From positions 1,736,001 to 1,800,000 of the forward strand of contig JAHLMK010000002.1 of assembly GCA_019915135.1 (NCBI GenBank): a stretch of DNA of 64,000 nucleotides, in the 5' to 3' direction. The notes under the pieces are model-generated. The model saw only the letters and a list, made by a program, of their open reading frames with translations, searched no databases and was not told where the DNA came from. The translations under genes and the position numbers were made by a program. The DNA comes from Strobilurus pachycystidiatus (lineage: Eukaryota; Basidiomycota; Agaricomycetes; Agaricales; Physalacriaceae). Shown in pieces: positions 11,115-23,232 of this stretch. Numbering within the stretch: position 1 is the stretch's first letter; each line of letters opens with the position of its first letter.

Positions 11115-13655
11115 CTCTCGGGATTACAATCCTCTCTCGACCTTGATGTTGTCTTCAATTCGGCGTTCTTCGACAGCTCATCACTGTGGTGACCGGCGGC
11201 GATGGTGGGTGTTCGAAGTGACAGCCCATTGGATCCCGCGCTCGTGAAGCTATGCTACGTTCGTCCGACGAGCCCGTCTGGGCGAATGTCATCAAGGTGG
11301 TTCGCGACTTTGCGGAGAGGAATGTCGGGGAGGAGGGCTACGCGGAGACTTTGGCTCATCTGAATACGATGTTGTGCCTGTGCTCCTCAGGTTGATACGA
11401 GGTTGCTCGGCAATCTGGTCGCATAAACGACAACGATCATTGTGCCCTAACCGTTGGTGCATACACTAGTAACAACGTCTCCTTAGGTTTGATCATGCGT
11501 TATGTGGCCATTACTGGCGGAGGAAGGGAGGCCTTCGCTCTACATACGCGCCACTATACTGGTATCTATCATCTTTTGGACGAGTAATTCAATAGTCACC
11601 AGTCTGCAAGTGGAATTCGGATGCATGGGTGTATGGAGAATAGTTTCAAGACATTCACCGTGGTTCAGTAGTATTGTGCTCCGACTCAAGATAACAAGAA
11701 GTTGTGCAACGCGAGGCAAAGATGTGGATCATTCTCAGTAGTTGAGTCTGAAATATCCTTTGTATGTAGGGTCATTGCTAGGTTTTCAGTGTGCGTTCAT
11801 AGATGTAACGTGTGAAGACAAGGACGCTGTGTCTGGACTCCAGACTGATCCTTCGTCTCATTTGTGTTCATGACTTCAACACCCGCGTAAAGACCGACGA
11901 TTCAGATACAGCTATATTTGTCGGTATTCTTATTCCTTTCACCTGCGTCAAGAGCAATGTCTTGGTTAAACGCTCCAAAACCTCTCGATTCGAGTTGATT
12001 TATAAATGATCAGGTGGCGTAGGAGAATATCTATCGGTGAATTCATTTGTGAACAACCCGCTGCTGAAAACGGTGTGTTTTTGTGACCGGATTCGTGCAT
12101 CTCCGAGACTTCCTCGTAGGTTCCGGGAACATAACCAAGGCGGCAGGCCTGGCTTATTTGATATACAGTTTTCCACTGGCCAATGACACAAGTCAAATTT
12201 GAATGTGATGTTCAGGGATGAACTGGACGGTTACAAGTGGATAGAACCAAAATTTAGCCATGATTATAAGAATGATTTTCTTACTCAACATGTTTGGGTC
12301 CGATGCTATGTTCGCGATATCGAGCAGGATTGATGCAAAGGTGGCTTATCGGGCAAAACCACCCAATGACACAGACCGGATCAGAGCCGATATACCATGT
12401 TTGGACACATAACCGAGATCCCGAGCGCGCTCCGAGCGCGTTCCGATGCCATCATTTGACACACCGTCTGATCTTTTTAGTTCTCGTTGCTCTCACAGGC
12501 TTTGGCTACCTATACAAGTGTCGGATATTGTTCAGTCCGTAGTTATGCCTATATAGATAAATAATCAGGCTGTTCTGGGCCTCCTAGAGCTCAGTAGAGC
12601 TGCACTAAAATTCATTTTTGCTCTGTTCTGAGCTTTGGGAGTTATACAAGTTGTCCCGGACAATTGAAAAATGTAAATATATTAGCACATATCCAGTACA
12701 TGACTTCAAAGATTTTGAGCCCGGAAGCAAGTGATTCCAGCAAGAATTGAGCTTGGAATGTCTGTTTGTGTCATTGGCAGATGGTGTGTCAGTGGCCGGT
12801 GGATGACTGTAGACGGCAGATGCTTGAAGACCGGCCGTTAGACGGAAGTCCATTAGGCTTTCCGGAAACCCTTTAATTCGCCGACAAAGGCAAGGGCCAT
12901 CTAAGCGAGGTAAAGGGACCGCGATAGGTGCGGGTATGTAGGACGGATCTGCGCTGAGACCGAAGGGCGACTCGAGGTGATGTTGGTGTTTAAGAATCAC
13001 AGAAGAATGAGACTTAGGGAGCTGCATACCATCGGTGCGGTAGAAGTAACAAGATGACCTGAGTTAATAGAGCAGCTGAGCAACATCCGAAAAGTAGTCA
13101 ATCAGCTGGCGAGTAAATGAGGTGTTCTGCAGAGAGACTATCGGCTTATCCTCTGAGCGAGGCGTTTGATGAGGTTACCAAATGGCTCGAGGGTCGTGCT
13201 GCCGGAAACTCAATGATGTGTGGCGTCACGGAAGTCAATCTTCCTCAGCTCGTTCCAAGTCTCCGCTGGTATAAGCTTTTTCCCCATGTATTTGGCAGCC
13301 GGCAGATATTCTGTTCTCCTTGACATTGTCTCACGAAGAGTACAATCAGATTCAAGAGCCTAGGACCAAACCGACTGATTTTTGAGCGGGGAGAGATCCG
13401 AGATGAGAGAGGCAGTCTCCCGGCCATCCAAGTCGACGAAATCAGCCAGCTTTGATGCAAGTGACGCAACATCTGGACCGGCAACATGAGGAAAAGCGGT
13501 GTCCAAGGAATCCGAGGACAAGATGTGTTCACACGTGAGGGCGTGGGCACGGGATATATATGTAGGGTATATCTAGCCGCTATTGCCCTCCTTCGCCTCC
13601 CTCTGCCATCTGCGTACAGCCCCTCTGCGACCATCTCCTCCGCCCTCGCACAAAA
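11115..13655. other. Gene-poor intergenic stretch
   Basis: About 2.5 kb without a supportable gene. From 11,250 to 11,395 a short open frame (AMLRSSDEPVWANVIKVVRDFAERN) looks coding-like and may be a decayed extension or paralogue fragment of the DUF6535 gene. From 11.4 to 13.6 kb the sequence is richer in AT and the open frames look random. The last ~100 bp form the promoter of the aminotransferase gene. Confidence 0.5.
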
Positions 13656-15595
13656 ATGGTTCACAAATCATGGAGCGTGGACTACCGAGCCGGTGAGTCT
13701 TCAACTGCCTGCCGTGCTCCCTGTTGTTGTCCTGTGATCGAATTATTGGGCATACTTTTCGCCCTCTACATCCCGGGCGCTCTCTGCGCGTTCAAGACGA
13801 AAACTGATGTCACTCCAGGATTCTACGATTCCACTCAGGCGCCTCCAGAGTTCGGCAAGGTGCGTACTTCAGAGGCTCTTCAATTTCCAGATACTTATCA
13901 GCGGGCTCTTTAGGCGATGCTCAAGTATTTCTCGCTCGAACCTGGATATGTTAATCTCAACAATGGTACGCCTCCCGCCTTGAACGCCCCGCTGCATGTC
14001 GTTGACCATAGTTTAGGCTCGTTTGGAGCCATTCCCCGCCCCGTTCAACGCTTCTGCAACGAACTCGTGAACAAAGTGGAAGCAAACCCCGATCGCTACC
14101 ACCGCTTCAGCTTCAAACCTTTGTTGGTCGACTCTCGCGAGCGTATTGCACAACTGATTGGTGCCCACACCGACGAATGTGTCTTCGTTTCCAACGCCAC
14201 GGCCGCCATCAACACGGTGATGAGAAACTTGGAGTGGAACGCGAACGATATCATCATCCAGAGTACGTTCCTGTTCGGGTCCGGTGCCCTTTTACTTACC
14301 GGCTGACGTCTTCCTCGCAGCAACGACAACATGGCGGTCGACGAGCCGAGTACTGCATTATGTATCTGACACTCGTCCCTACCCCATGCTCTCGACCTTC
14401 AAGCTGACATTCCCCACTACCCACGCGGCAATTCTCGAAGCCTTCCGCGCTCATATTAAGGCACTCAAAAACAACATGACCACCGTCAAGGACGAGTATT
14501 CCCGTCCAAAGATAGTCGCTGTCATTGATGCCATCGTGGCAAACCCCGCGTCCTACATGCCGTGGAAGGACATGGTCGCTATTTGCCGCGAGGAAGGTGT
14601 AATGTCCGTGATAGATGGCGCGCATTGCCTCGGTCAGGAAGTGGGTATCAATCTCTCGGAGATCAGGCCCGACTTTTGGATTTCGGTGAGCCTCTCGTTC
14701 ACCCTCGTTCCTCGGATGGTCCGCTAACCTTTCCAAGAATTGCCACAAGTGGTTGTATTCTCGCCGCGGCTCAGCGGTTCTCTACGTCCCCTTCAGGCGA
14801 GTCGTGTGATTCTACTCAGTAACTCCAAATAACCGTCTCCCAATCTTAGGAACCAGCACCTGATCAAGACTTCGATACCCACCTCGACCCATTATGTCTC
14901 CCCGCGGGATGGGATTGGCGGCCCCGAGGCTCCCAACTTTGTCATGCAACATGAATGTATGTCAAGCTCAAGGCTATTTAGTGACTTTACCCTGACCCGG
15001 ATTACCAGGGCCCGGCGCAATCGACTTCTCGTCGTACATCTGCATACCCACCTCGCTCGAGTTTCGCTCATGGCTCGGCGGCGAGGAGAAGATCAACGCT
15101 TATTGCCGCGGCCTCTCCATCCGAGGGAGCAAACGCCTCGCTGAGATCCTTGGCACCCGCGTCATGGACGAGACGCCCGATTCCCAACTTACTTTGAACA
15201 TGGTTAGTGCCTGGTCTTTACCACAAACGCTCCTCCCTTCTTATCTCACGCCGTACAGAGTAACGTCAAGCTCCCGCTGCCGACGAATGTGTCCAACGAC
15301 AAGAAAACCGAGGTCAATGACTTTTTGGAGATCTCGCTCCTGAGGGAATACAACGTCTTTGCCGTGACCTTTTACCACAACAACTCGTGGTGGGTGCGGT
15401 GCAGTGCGCAGGTCTTCAACGACGTAAGTGTCACTCTCTTTTGAACGCAGAAGGCATGTGCTGATCATTGCGCCACGCCACCAGCTGTCGGACTTTGAGA
15501 AATTGGGATCTGCACTGACTGCTCTGTGCATCGAAGCTAAGCAGACAGTGCTGAAGGACGTTATGGAGGACAGGAAGCCCCTGCACTCATCATGA
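13656..15595 (+). CDS. Class V aminotransferase-fold PLP enzyme, EGT2 / isopenicillin-N-epimerase-like
   Basis: PLP enzyme of fold type I, class V. Starts MVHKSWSVDYRA; spliced exons give FGKAMLKYFSLEPGYVNLNNG, SNATAAINTVMRNL, VIDGAHCLGQ, and WISNCHKWLYSRRG, where Lys in NCHKW is the expected PLP-binding residue. LGGEEKINAYCRGLSIRGSKRLAE and a C-terminal VRCSAQVFND domain follow. About eight introns; the one at 14797-14849 has a GC donor (gcgagt). The overall pattern is close to fungal Egt2-like C-S lyases (hercynylcysteine sulfoxide lyase of ergothioneine synthesis) and to isopenicillin N epimerase-like proteins. No Egt1-type gene lies nearby, so the substrate is not settled. It converges with uS5m. 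Confidence 0.85.
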
Positions 15596-15804
15596 TGTTG
15601 ATGACTTCCTGTCGAATAGCTGTCCATTGTAATGATCTGCGAGCATTAACTTATCCCTCTCTTCTCATGTCGATGTAATGTATACAGTATGCCCATGTTG
15701 TACGATATCTCTAGATTCATCTTTTACGCATTTTTTCCAATTCGAATGGGTTACCATAGCATGAAAACGAGTGATGGGTGTGTTAAGGATACGGCTAAAA
15801 TAAA

Positions 15805-17628
15805 TTACTTGCGCAGAGGTACAATATATCTACCCCTTGCGCGGGACAACGTCTCCGAGTTGCGAAGACCGGTGCCTTTTTCCAGTCGCCTACCAGGTCC
15901 GCCCTTGCCGTTGCCTTTGCCCAATGGATTATGACCGGACTGGAGCATCCTCAGGACCGCCTGCGTAACGAGGCCCTTGTTCCGACTCTTCCAGACCTTG
16001 GCTGAGATGTCCTTGATCCCCGCGGCGCGGAAGACGCGGTGCAGCGTTGGCCCGCAGCGCAGCCCAAACCCGAGGGGGCGCGGGCGGATGATGACCTTGC
16101 ACGAGCCAAACTTGGTCTCGATGAGCGTCCACACGGTGCGGTTCTCGAAGCGGTCCACGTAGTCCATGTTCTTGATGGCCTGCGCGTACGCTTTTTCCAT
16201 CGCGTGCGAGGCCTCGTCGTGCGTGCCCTTGCCGTACCCGACGAGCCCGTCGCCGTTCCCGACGATGGTGAGGAACTGTACGCGCGCGATCTTGCCCTTG
16301 CCGGTTTGGCGGGAGACGCGGCGCGCGCTGCGGTAGACATGAAGGTTGGCAGCCTCGAGGAAGTCGGGGTCGATGCCGGTGCGGGTGACGAGGTCGGGCG
16401 TCGGGGCGGTGAGGTCTGTCTCTGTCCGCTCTATTCCCTCCTCGTCGTCGTCTTCATCCTCCTCTTGGGCGGTTGACTCGTTTTCGGCTGAGTCACCTTC
16501 TTCTTCTTCCTCTTCTACCATCTCGTTACCCTCCTCATCCTCTTCCATCAGTTCGTTAGCCTCTTCCTCCGCAGAGACAGCGTGCCCGCCGTCTTCGTCG
16601 AATTCACTGTCGGCAGCATAGTTGGTGCTGCCGCCCGCCAGGTCCTCTTCGTACTCATCCCGCATGTTCTTCTCCAACTCGTGGGCTTCGTGGAAGAAGG
16701 ATTCGTGATTGCGGATAACGACGCGGTTGTGGAACGGAACCTTGCCGTCCGGGGGCAAGTCGAGGATGTCGCGTGAGTCCATGAGTGGGTCAGGACGCGA
16801 GAGGTCGGGCCAATAGTGGTACGTCTCCTCGGCAGGGTTGTACTGGTCGGGAAGACGGTCCGCGGGATACTTCTCGCTCCCGACAAGAAGCTGTTCGTCG
16901 TGCAGGTCGTAGCCGTCCCCCTCTTGTTCTATCTCCTCGTAGTTGCCTTCCCGCGCGTCCTTTTGCTCCATGTAGTGTTGCTCTTGCTCTATCAGCTGGA
17001 AGACCTCGTCTTCGGACAAGCTCTCGAGGTACTCCTGCGTGTACCGCTGCTGCAGCGACTCGAGCGCCGCTTCCATTTCCTCGTCCAGTTCTCCGTTCAT
17101 CTCGTTCATTTCTGCCATTGCCTCCTCGTCCAGCTCCTCCTCCTCGATAGTCTCAACTACATCATCACGCTCAGCATTTGAAAAATGATAGACAACGTCC
17201 ACTAACTGTTGTTTGGATCAAAAAGAACATGGTTTTCGCTGAGAAACGCCAGAAAGCGGCCAATGGAAAGATTGTCGCGTGCGCCGTCGATGGACACTTC
17301 GGAAGAGATGCTGCGAAACTCCGCGACTTTGTCAGGGCCCAGTTGTTGGATTTGTCGGGCGACCGCCGGGGAGTTGACCTTGGCTAGTAGCTGTCTTACG
17401 AAGGTTTGTTGCGCGGAATTCCACCGTACTATGTATTCTGGGAGAATATAGTGAGCAGCGTACATACATGGGTGGTGAACATGTCATACCAGGTGTGTCG
17501 GAGTAGGCGCGACGAATGAGCGACGGGGCGGGAAGCACCGCCCGTGCTATGAGAGGACCTGTGCGAGCATAGGCGGGTGCTGAGCGGAGTAATGCCGAGC
17601 ACTGCGCTAGTCTCGACAGCCGAAGCAT
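15805..17628 (-). CDS. MRPS5: Mitochondrial small ribosomal subunit protein uS5m
   Basis: Exon 1 begins MLRLSRLAQCSALLRS and is rich in Arg, Ala and Ser without acids, as in a mitochondrial presequence. Introns lie at about 17,437-17,488 and 17,159-17,208. The C-terminal half has the S5 fold: RVQFLTIVGNGDGLVGYGKG, ENRTVWTLIETKFGSCKVIIRPRPLGFGLRCGPTLHRVFRAAGIKD and AVLRMLQSGHNPLGKG. The middle of the protein is unusually long and acidic, with runs of Glu/Asp around 16,440-16,600 and 16,950-17,160. In total it is about 570 aa. Start 17628 was chosen because it leads straight into the presequence; an upstream in-frame ATG would add about 30 residues. It is divergent from CCT3. Confidence 0.9.
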
Positions 17629-17736
17629 ACGCGCTCGCTCGATGTGGATGGAAAAAAGAAAGGGACTGTCACATGTGACGCGGCTCTCTTCAATCCTCCC
17701 AGTCTCTCTCCCTTTCAAAAATCACGACTGCCAGCC
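17629..17736. promoter_or_regulatory. Bidirectional promoter uS5m/CCT3
   Basis: Only 108 bp separate the start codons of these divergent genes. Both are high-expression protein-synthesis and folding genes. No TATA box is obvious. Confidence 0.55.
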
Positions 17737-19785
17737 ATGTCGGGCCAAACACCCGTATTCGTGATGAGTGCGCACTGTCCGACGGCAAGCGATGCATCCC
17801 GGCTCATTCACCGCCCACAGACACGACCCCCGAGCGTCAATCAGGGCGAAAAGCACAAACCTCAAATATCACTGCCGCAAAAGTACGATTCACCACCGTG
17901 TTGCTCACTCGTCGCTCAACGTGTGTTTAGACCGTCGCCGATGTCATCCGGACGTGTCTTGGCCCCAAAGCCATGCTTAAAATGATCCTGGATCCGATGG
18001 GCGGCATATTGTGCGTGTTTCGTCCATCGTGCTTTTGGTGCGCGCTCACAAAGAGGACAGACTGACCAACGACGGCAATGCCATCCTACGTGAAATCGAT
18101 GTCGCGCACCCCGCTGCAAAGAACATGATTGAACTCAGTCGCACGCAGGACGAAGAGTGCGGCGACGGAACGACATCTGTCATCATATTGGGTATGTCTC
18201 GTCCTTTTTCCGCCGCCACACGCTGACCGTCGCAAAGCCGGCGAAATCCTCGCACAGTCTCTCTCCCAACTCGAACGTGACATCCACCCCGTCGTAATCA
18301 TCTCCGCCTACAACAAAGCCCTCAAGGAAGCCCTCGAGATCATCAAGCGCATATCCGTTCCCATCAACACCAACAACGACGAGGAGATGCTTTCCCTCAT
18401 CAAAACATCCATCGGCACAAAGTTCGTCATGCGCTGGTCCGACCTCATGTGCAACCTCGCTCTCCAGGCTGTGCGCACCGTCGCGCAGGACGAAGGCGGC
18501 TCCAAGACCGTCGACATCAAGCGCTACGCGCGCGTCGAGAAGGTTCCCGGAGGCGAGATCGAGCAAAGTCGTGTCCTAAATGGAGTGATGCTCAACAAGG
18601 ACATCACGCATCCCAACATGCGGCGCCGTATCGCCAACCCCAGGATCATCCTGTTGGATTGCCCTCTGGAGTACAAGAAGGGTGAGAGTCAGACTAACAT
18701 GGAGTTCTCAAAGGAGGGCGACTGGGAACGCGCGCAGAGCATCGAGGAGGAGCAGATCAAGGCGCTATGTGACAAGATATTGGAGTTCAAGCCCGACTTG
18801 GTCATCACCGAGAAGGGTGTTTCTGGTACTTTCATTTCCATACTCAAATCCCACAATCGTGACCCCTCATCATCTCGACAGACATCGCCCAACACTTCTT
18901 CATGAAGCACAACGTCTCCGCCATCCGTCGCGTGCGCAAATCGGACAACAACCGCATAGCGCTCGCTGTCGGTGCCACGATCGTTAACCGCGCTGAAGAC
19001 CTCCGCGAGTCCGACGTCGGCACGCAATGCGGGCTGTTCAACATTGAGAAAATCGGAGACGAGTACTTTACCTTCCTCACGGAGTGCAACAACCCCAAGG
19101 CGTGCACGATCCTGTTGCGCGGGCCGTCGAAAGACATCCTCAACGAGATCGACCGCAACCTCGCCGACGCGATGTCTGTTGCGCGTAATGTCGTGTTCAA
19201 CCCCATCCTCGCACCCGGTGGGGGCGCGACGGAGATGGCGATCAGCGTGGGCTTGCAGGCAAAGGCGCGCACAATCGTCGGTGTTGAGGGCTGGCCTTAC
19301 AGGGCTGTGGCGGACGCGATGGAAGTCATTCCGAGGACACTTGTGCAGAACAGTGGGGGGAATGCGATCAGGGTGCTTACTGAGCTGAGGGTTAGTCTGA
19401 ACACCGCATTTTGGTTGGATATTCAACTGACGGATGTGATATTCTAGGCCAAGCATGCGAACGGGGACAACTCGTGGGGAGTGAACGGGGATACTGGAAA
19501 GCCAGTGGACATGAAGGAGTATGGGCTCTACGAGTCTGCGAGCGTCAAGGTAACTCGCTTTACTTCGACTACCTTCAATCCATTCATCACGCTTATAGAT
19601 CCAAATACTCAAAACCGCCATCGAGGTTCGTAAACAACCACACATTCATGTCTTGTTCAAGCTAACAACCGTCCCAGGCCGCTCGTATGCTTCTCCGCGT
19701 TGATGATGTCGTCCAGGCGGTGCGTAAAGATCGGGAAGGTGGACAGGGTGGTGGTGCTCCCCCGGAGGAGATGATGGAGGGTTAG
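17737..19785 (+). CDS. CCT3: CCT3, gamma subunit of the TRiC/CCT chaperonin
   Basis: Cytosolic group II chaperonin subunit that folds actin, tubulin and WD40 proteins. Exons join without ambiguity: [10 protein letters not shown], then [62 protein letters not shown] and [19 protein letters not shown]. The ATP-binding P-loop region LGPKAMLKM, the GDGTTS motif and the apical-domain TEKGVSDIAQHFF are all present. The equatorial C-terminal part has [17 protein letters not shown], and the tail is [21 protein letters not shown]. Eight introns, about 550 aa, a normal length for the family. Nothing appears broken. Confidence 0.96.
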
Positions 19786-20276
19786 TTGGGGGACGAAGAT
19801 AATCTAGATATGTAGAAGTGCTTGTGTGTGTGTAGTCTTACTCACGAGAACATGGTGGACTTGAAATGAATGTGGCGGAGATGATGAATATCTTCTGTGC
19901 CCTGGTCTGTCGGCAAGATACTTGGCAGGTAGAAGACTTTTACTCAATTTACATGGACAATGGATGAAATTATTGATAAACACGACATGGAAGATATAGT
20001 ACATATGGCTGAACTCAGCCTCTGCACTGAGGCTGGAGGTGCAGGATGCGCAACGTTGGATTCTCAATTATGCGCTCGTCGCACATGATGATGAGCAGCG
20101 CTAATCCAACGCTAATCACTGGAACTTGGAAGGTCAACCTTAGGCGAAGCCTTGACGCAAACAGATGACTGCAAGATTACAGGTGTCTAAGCTGAGGCTT
20201 GGGCGTGCAAAAGTCGAGCTTTGAACGAGGTCAGTCAGTTTCTAGTTTGATAGGATAAGTATAGATAGTAATATCC
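19786..20276. other. Intergenic region between convergent CCT3 and TSC13
   Basis: About 490 bp holding only the two 3' UTRs. Open frames here are short and show no family pattern or coding bias. I see no further element. Confidence 0.6.
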
Positions 20277-21479
20277 TTATAGGATGAACGGAATGAGCGC
20301 CTTCCTGTTCCTCGGGTACTCTTTGCCAAACTCCTTCTTGTACGCCGCATGCTTCTTGATAGCCCACAGCAACATCTGGCCTGACCCGACGACCCAGAAC
20401 AGGGCGCACGCGGCGCTGCGCGTCATCACCAACACAACCGTCCATACCAGGATCTCGAAGAAGTAGTTCGGGAACGAAACCCAGTTGAAACCGTACCCGT
20501 ACGGAATGGCGCGCTTTGTCGAGCCCTCGGGGCGCAAGTTGCGGAGGTTCAAGTGCGTGAGGATGTTGGAGAACTGGAAGAATGCCCAGAAAAGGGTGCA
20601 CACGAGGAGGAAGGTGGAGTTGTCCATGATGCTGCCGCGGATGAAGGTAGAGGTCGCGGCGTATTTGGGGCGGTAAATATCGAAAGCGAGGAAAAGACCG
20701 CTGAGGATGTGGTAGTGCGCTGAGCTGGATGAATGAATGGTGGTTTCCATGGATGTCAATGCAAAGTTGAGGGTGGGAACTTACTTTTTGAAGATGAAAA
20801 GGAAGGGCATCGTTCCGTGTGAGAAACGGTGAACGCTGGGGTGCGTGTGAGATGATGGGACGTTGAATGTGAGGAGGGAGAATTTACAAGAGTGTCTCGA
20901 GTTCGCGCTTGATGAACTGAAGCATGACCATCGCGTAGACGAGTCTGGCAGGTTCAACATTAGTCGGAGCATCAAACAGGGCGAATAAACCTTACTTTTG
21001 AAGCTTGCTATGCTCCAAGGCCTGGCCGTAAATTAATCTGGGGAAATGGTAGAATATGGGGTGGATAACGAGGGGACCAAGCTGCTCTAAACATGAGGTG
21101 TGCAACCTTGAAGTTAGAGAGATGGACTTGCGTATTCAACCACGTAGACAAACTTCCAGCTGATTTGAGGGCCAAGGTCCTTGATATCCACGTCGCCGCC
21201 ATTGCCGAGCCCGACGTCGGTGAGCTTGGACTCGTCCTTGAGAGCCTTCTTGTCTCCCTTGAGTGTAATTTTTTGCCTCGACGTGTAGTACTGCGCGTAA
21301 AATGAGCCAAGGAAGGGCTGACAGGGTGGGATGAGCCTTACTTTTGGGCACTTGGCGGCAACCTTCTCCTTGACGTTCAGGACAGTGTCCTCGGGTGCGA
21401 CCTCGACGGTCAACGGCAGCGCCTTGCGCGCGAATGACGGGGCTCTGTTGCCGCTGGCGCTGACGGTGATGGATACCAT
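20277..21479 (-). CDS. TSC13: TSC13, very-long-chain trans-2-enoyl-CoA reductase
   Basis: ER membrane enzyme that catalyses the last step of each cycle of very-long-chain fatty acid elongation, supplying sphingolipid acyl chains. The N-terminal ubiquitin-like part reads MVSITVSASGNRAPSFARK then LKGDKKALKDESKLTDVGLGNGGDVDIKDLGPQISWKFVYVVEY. The membrane part continues LGPLVIHPIFYHFPRLIYGQ, LVYAMVMLQFIKRELETLF, VHRFSHGTMPFLFIFKN, SAHYHILSGLF and the steroid-reductase-type end KKEFGKEYPRNRKALIPFIL. The intron 21082-21131 has a GC donor (gcaagt); it gives the exact family string VEYLGPLVIHP. About 310 aa. It is divergent from ALG11 with 67 bp between starts. Confidence 0.94.
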
Positions 21480-21546
21480 TGTTCTTCGGTGGTGGAAGGA
21501 AGGAACTCGGGACCAGCTCAGGTCAGGGACAGCCTGCTTGCCGATC
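21480..21546. promoter_or_regulatory. Very short bidirectional promoter TSC13/ALG11
   Basis: Only 67 bp separate the two ATGs, so the transcription starts probably overlap or lie inside the opposite gene's 5' leader. Both products are ER membrane enzymes. Confidence 0.5.
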
Positions 21547-23200
21547 ATGGATCACGACGTCGACCACGACTTTTATTCCCGCCTCTTCATCGCCGCCTCG
21601 CCGGTCGTCGTGCTCTGGGTCCTGCTCAATGTCTGTATAATATCTCTGCGGCGACGGGGGACGCGAGGGAAGGAGGCGCTCCTGGCGGAACTGGCCCAGC
21701 CAAAAGACCGACGTGTCGTTGGCTATTTCCATCCATACTGGTACGTGTCCCGCGATTGCAACCCGAGATGTCGCTCATATACCTACAGTAATGCAGGTGG
21801 CGGCGGTGAGCGTGTTCTCTGGACAGCGATTGCATTCTCGCAGCGCACAGAGCCCAGTGTTGTCAGCGCTGTGTACAGTGGTGATGTCGACGCTTCGAAG
21901 GAGTCAATCATTGCAAAAGTCAAGGTGAAACCAGACTTGCTTTCAGCTGGAAGTCGACCTCACAAATAACTAGTCGCGATTTGACATAACACTTGATCCA
22001 ACAACACTCCATTTTGTATTTCTTCAGAAGAGATGGCTCGTTGAAGACTCGACGTGGCCGGCCTTCACGCTGCTAGGACAGAGCCTTGGATCCATGGTTC
22101 TTGCCTGGGAGGCCATGGGCAAACTGGTCCCCGACATCTACATCGATACCATGGGCTACGCATTCACCTTCCCCGTCGTACAGCGGATCGTCGCCATCCC
22201 AGTCGGCGCCTACGTCCATTATCCCACAATCAGCACCGAGATGTTGCGTCGCGTCACCACCCGCGAAGCAGGCGTCACCAACTCCAGCCGCGTGTCCAAA
22301 TCCTACATCCTCACATCTGCCAAACTGCTCTACTACCGCATATTCATGTTCTACTACTCCTGGTCGCTCAGACGCGCGTCCTTCGTCATGGCCAACTCGT
22401 CCTGGACGAAGAACCACGTTGACGCCGTCCTTACGCACGACAGCTTCCTCGTCGAACTGATACATACCTTCTCCCCGCTGCGCTTCCTCTACCCCACACT
22501 CGCAGCATACCCGACCTCATCTCAGATCGTCTACCCGCCCTGCGACACGCGCGCTATGTCCGCGTTTCCCCTTCCCAACCGAGAGAACATCATCCTCAGT
22601 GTAGCTCAATTCCGTCCAGAAAAGAACCACGTAGCACAGCTCCACGCCTATGCGACGCTGCGGAGACTGTACCCTCAAGACACCGCCACGCTCGTTCTTC
22701 TTGGAGGCTCCCGTAACGAGGGCGACAGACAACGCGTCGAGTCCCTCCGTCGTCTCGCCGCAGATCTCAATATCGCCGGTGATGTCCAGTTCATCGTCAA
22801 CGCGTCCTACGCGGAAATGCTTGTTTGGCTTGCCAAGGCGAGCGTCGGGCTGAGTACAATGGTTGATGAGCACTTTGGCATCAACGTCGTCGAGCTGATG
22901 GCTGCCGGCGTCATCCCAGTGGCTCATGCCTCCGCGGGGCCTCTGTATGACATTGTCGTCCCGTACGAAGGTCAACCAACTGGGTATCACGCCAAGACAC
23001 CCGAAGAGTTTGCAGAGGGGATACATACAGTTTTGCACCTTCCTCCTGATGCCCAGCTGGAGTTGCGAACACGAGCGAGGACATGGGCAGTTCGTCGCTT
23101 CTCAGAGCAGGAATTCGAGAAGGCTTGGGATCAGTGTCAGTGGAAAGAGATCATGGAGAGACACATCGAGCCTTCTCGGGACTGGTCACTACTATTCTAA
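21547..23200 (+). CDS. ALG11: ALG11, GDP-mannose:Man3GlcNAc2-PP-dolichol alpha-1,2-mannosyltransferase
   Basis: Adds the fourth and fifth mannose on the cytosolic face of the ER in N-glycan precursor synthesis. MDHDVDHDFYSRLFIAASPVVVLWVLLNVCII gives one N-terminal membrane anchor. Then come RRVVGYFHPYC and, after an intron, NAGGGGERVLWTAI, the GT4 family glycine motif. Later marks are FTLLGQSLGS, DIYIDTMGYAFTFP, IVYPPCDTR, SVAQFRPEKNH and VDEHFGINVVELMAAGVIPVAHASAGP, which contains the EX7E motif. Two introns, about 500 aa, complete. Its stop lies 32 bp from the stop of the convergent acetoacetyl-CoA synthetase gene, so the 3' UTRs must overlap. Confidence 0.95.
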
Positions 23201-23232
23201 GGACATACAGTATGTATTTCATGTTATTTATT

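Noticed and set aside
12605..13027. Minus-strand 140-codon open frame
   Set aside because: No family pattern, ordinary composition and no conserved-looking splice sites; fits chance in a gene-poor region.
16039..17181. Several long plus-strand open frames opposite uS5m (Ser- and Val/Leu-rich)
   Set aside because: They mirror the Glu/Asp codon runs of the uS5m acidic region and are antisense shadows.
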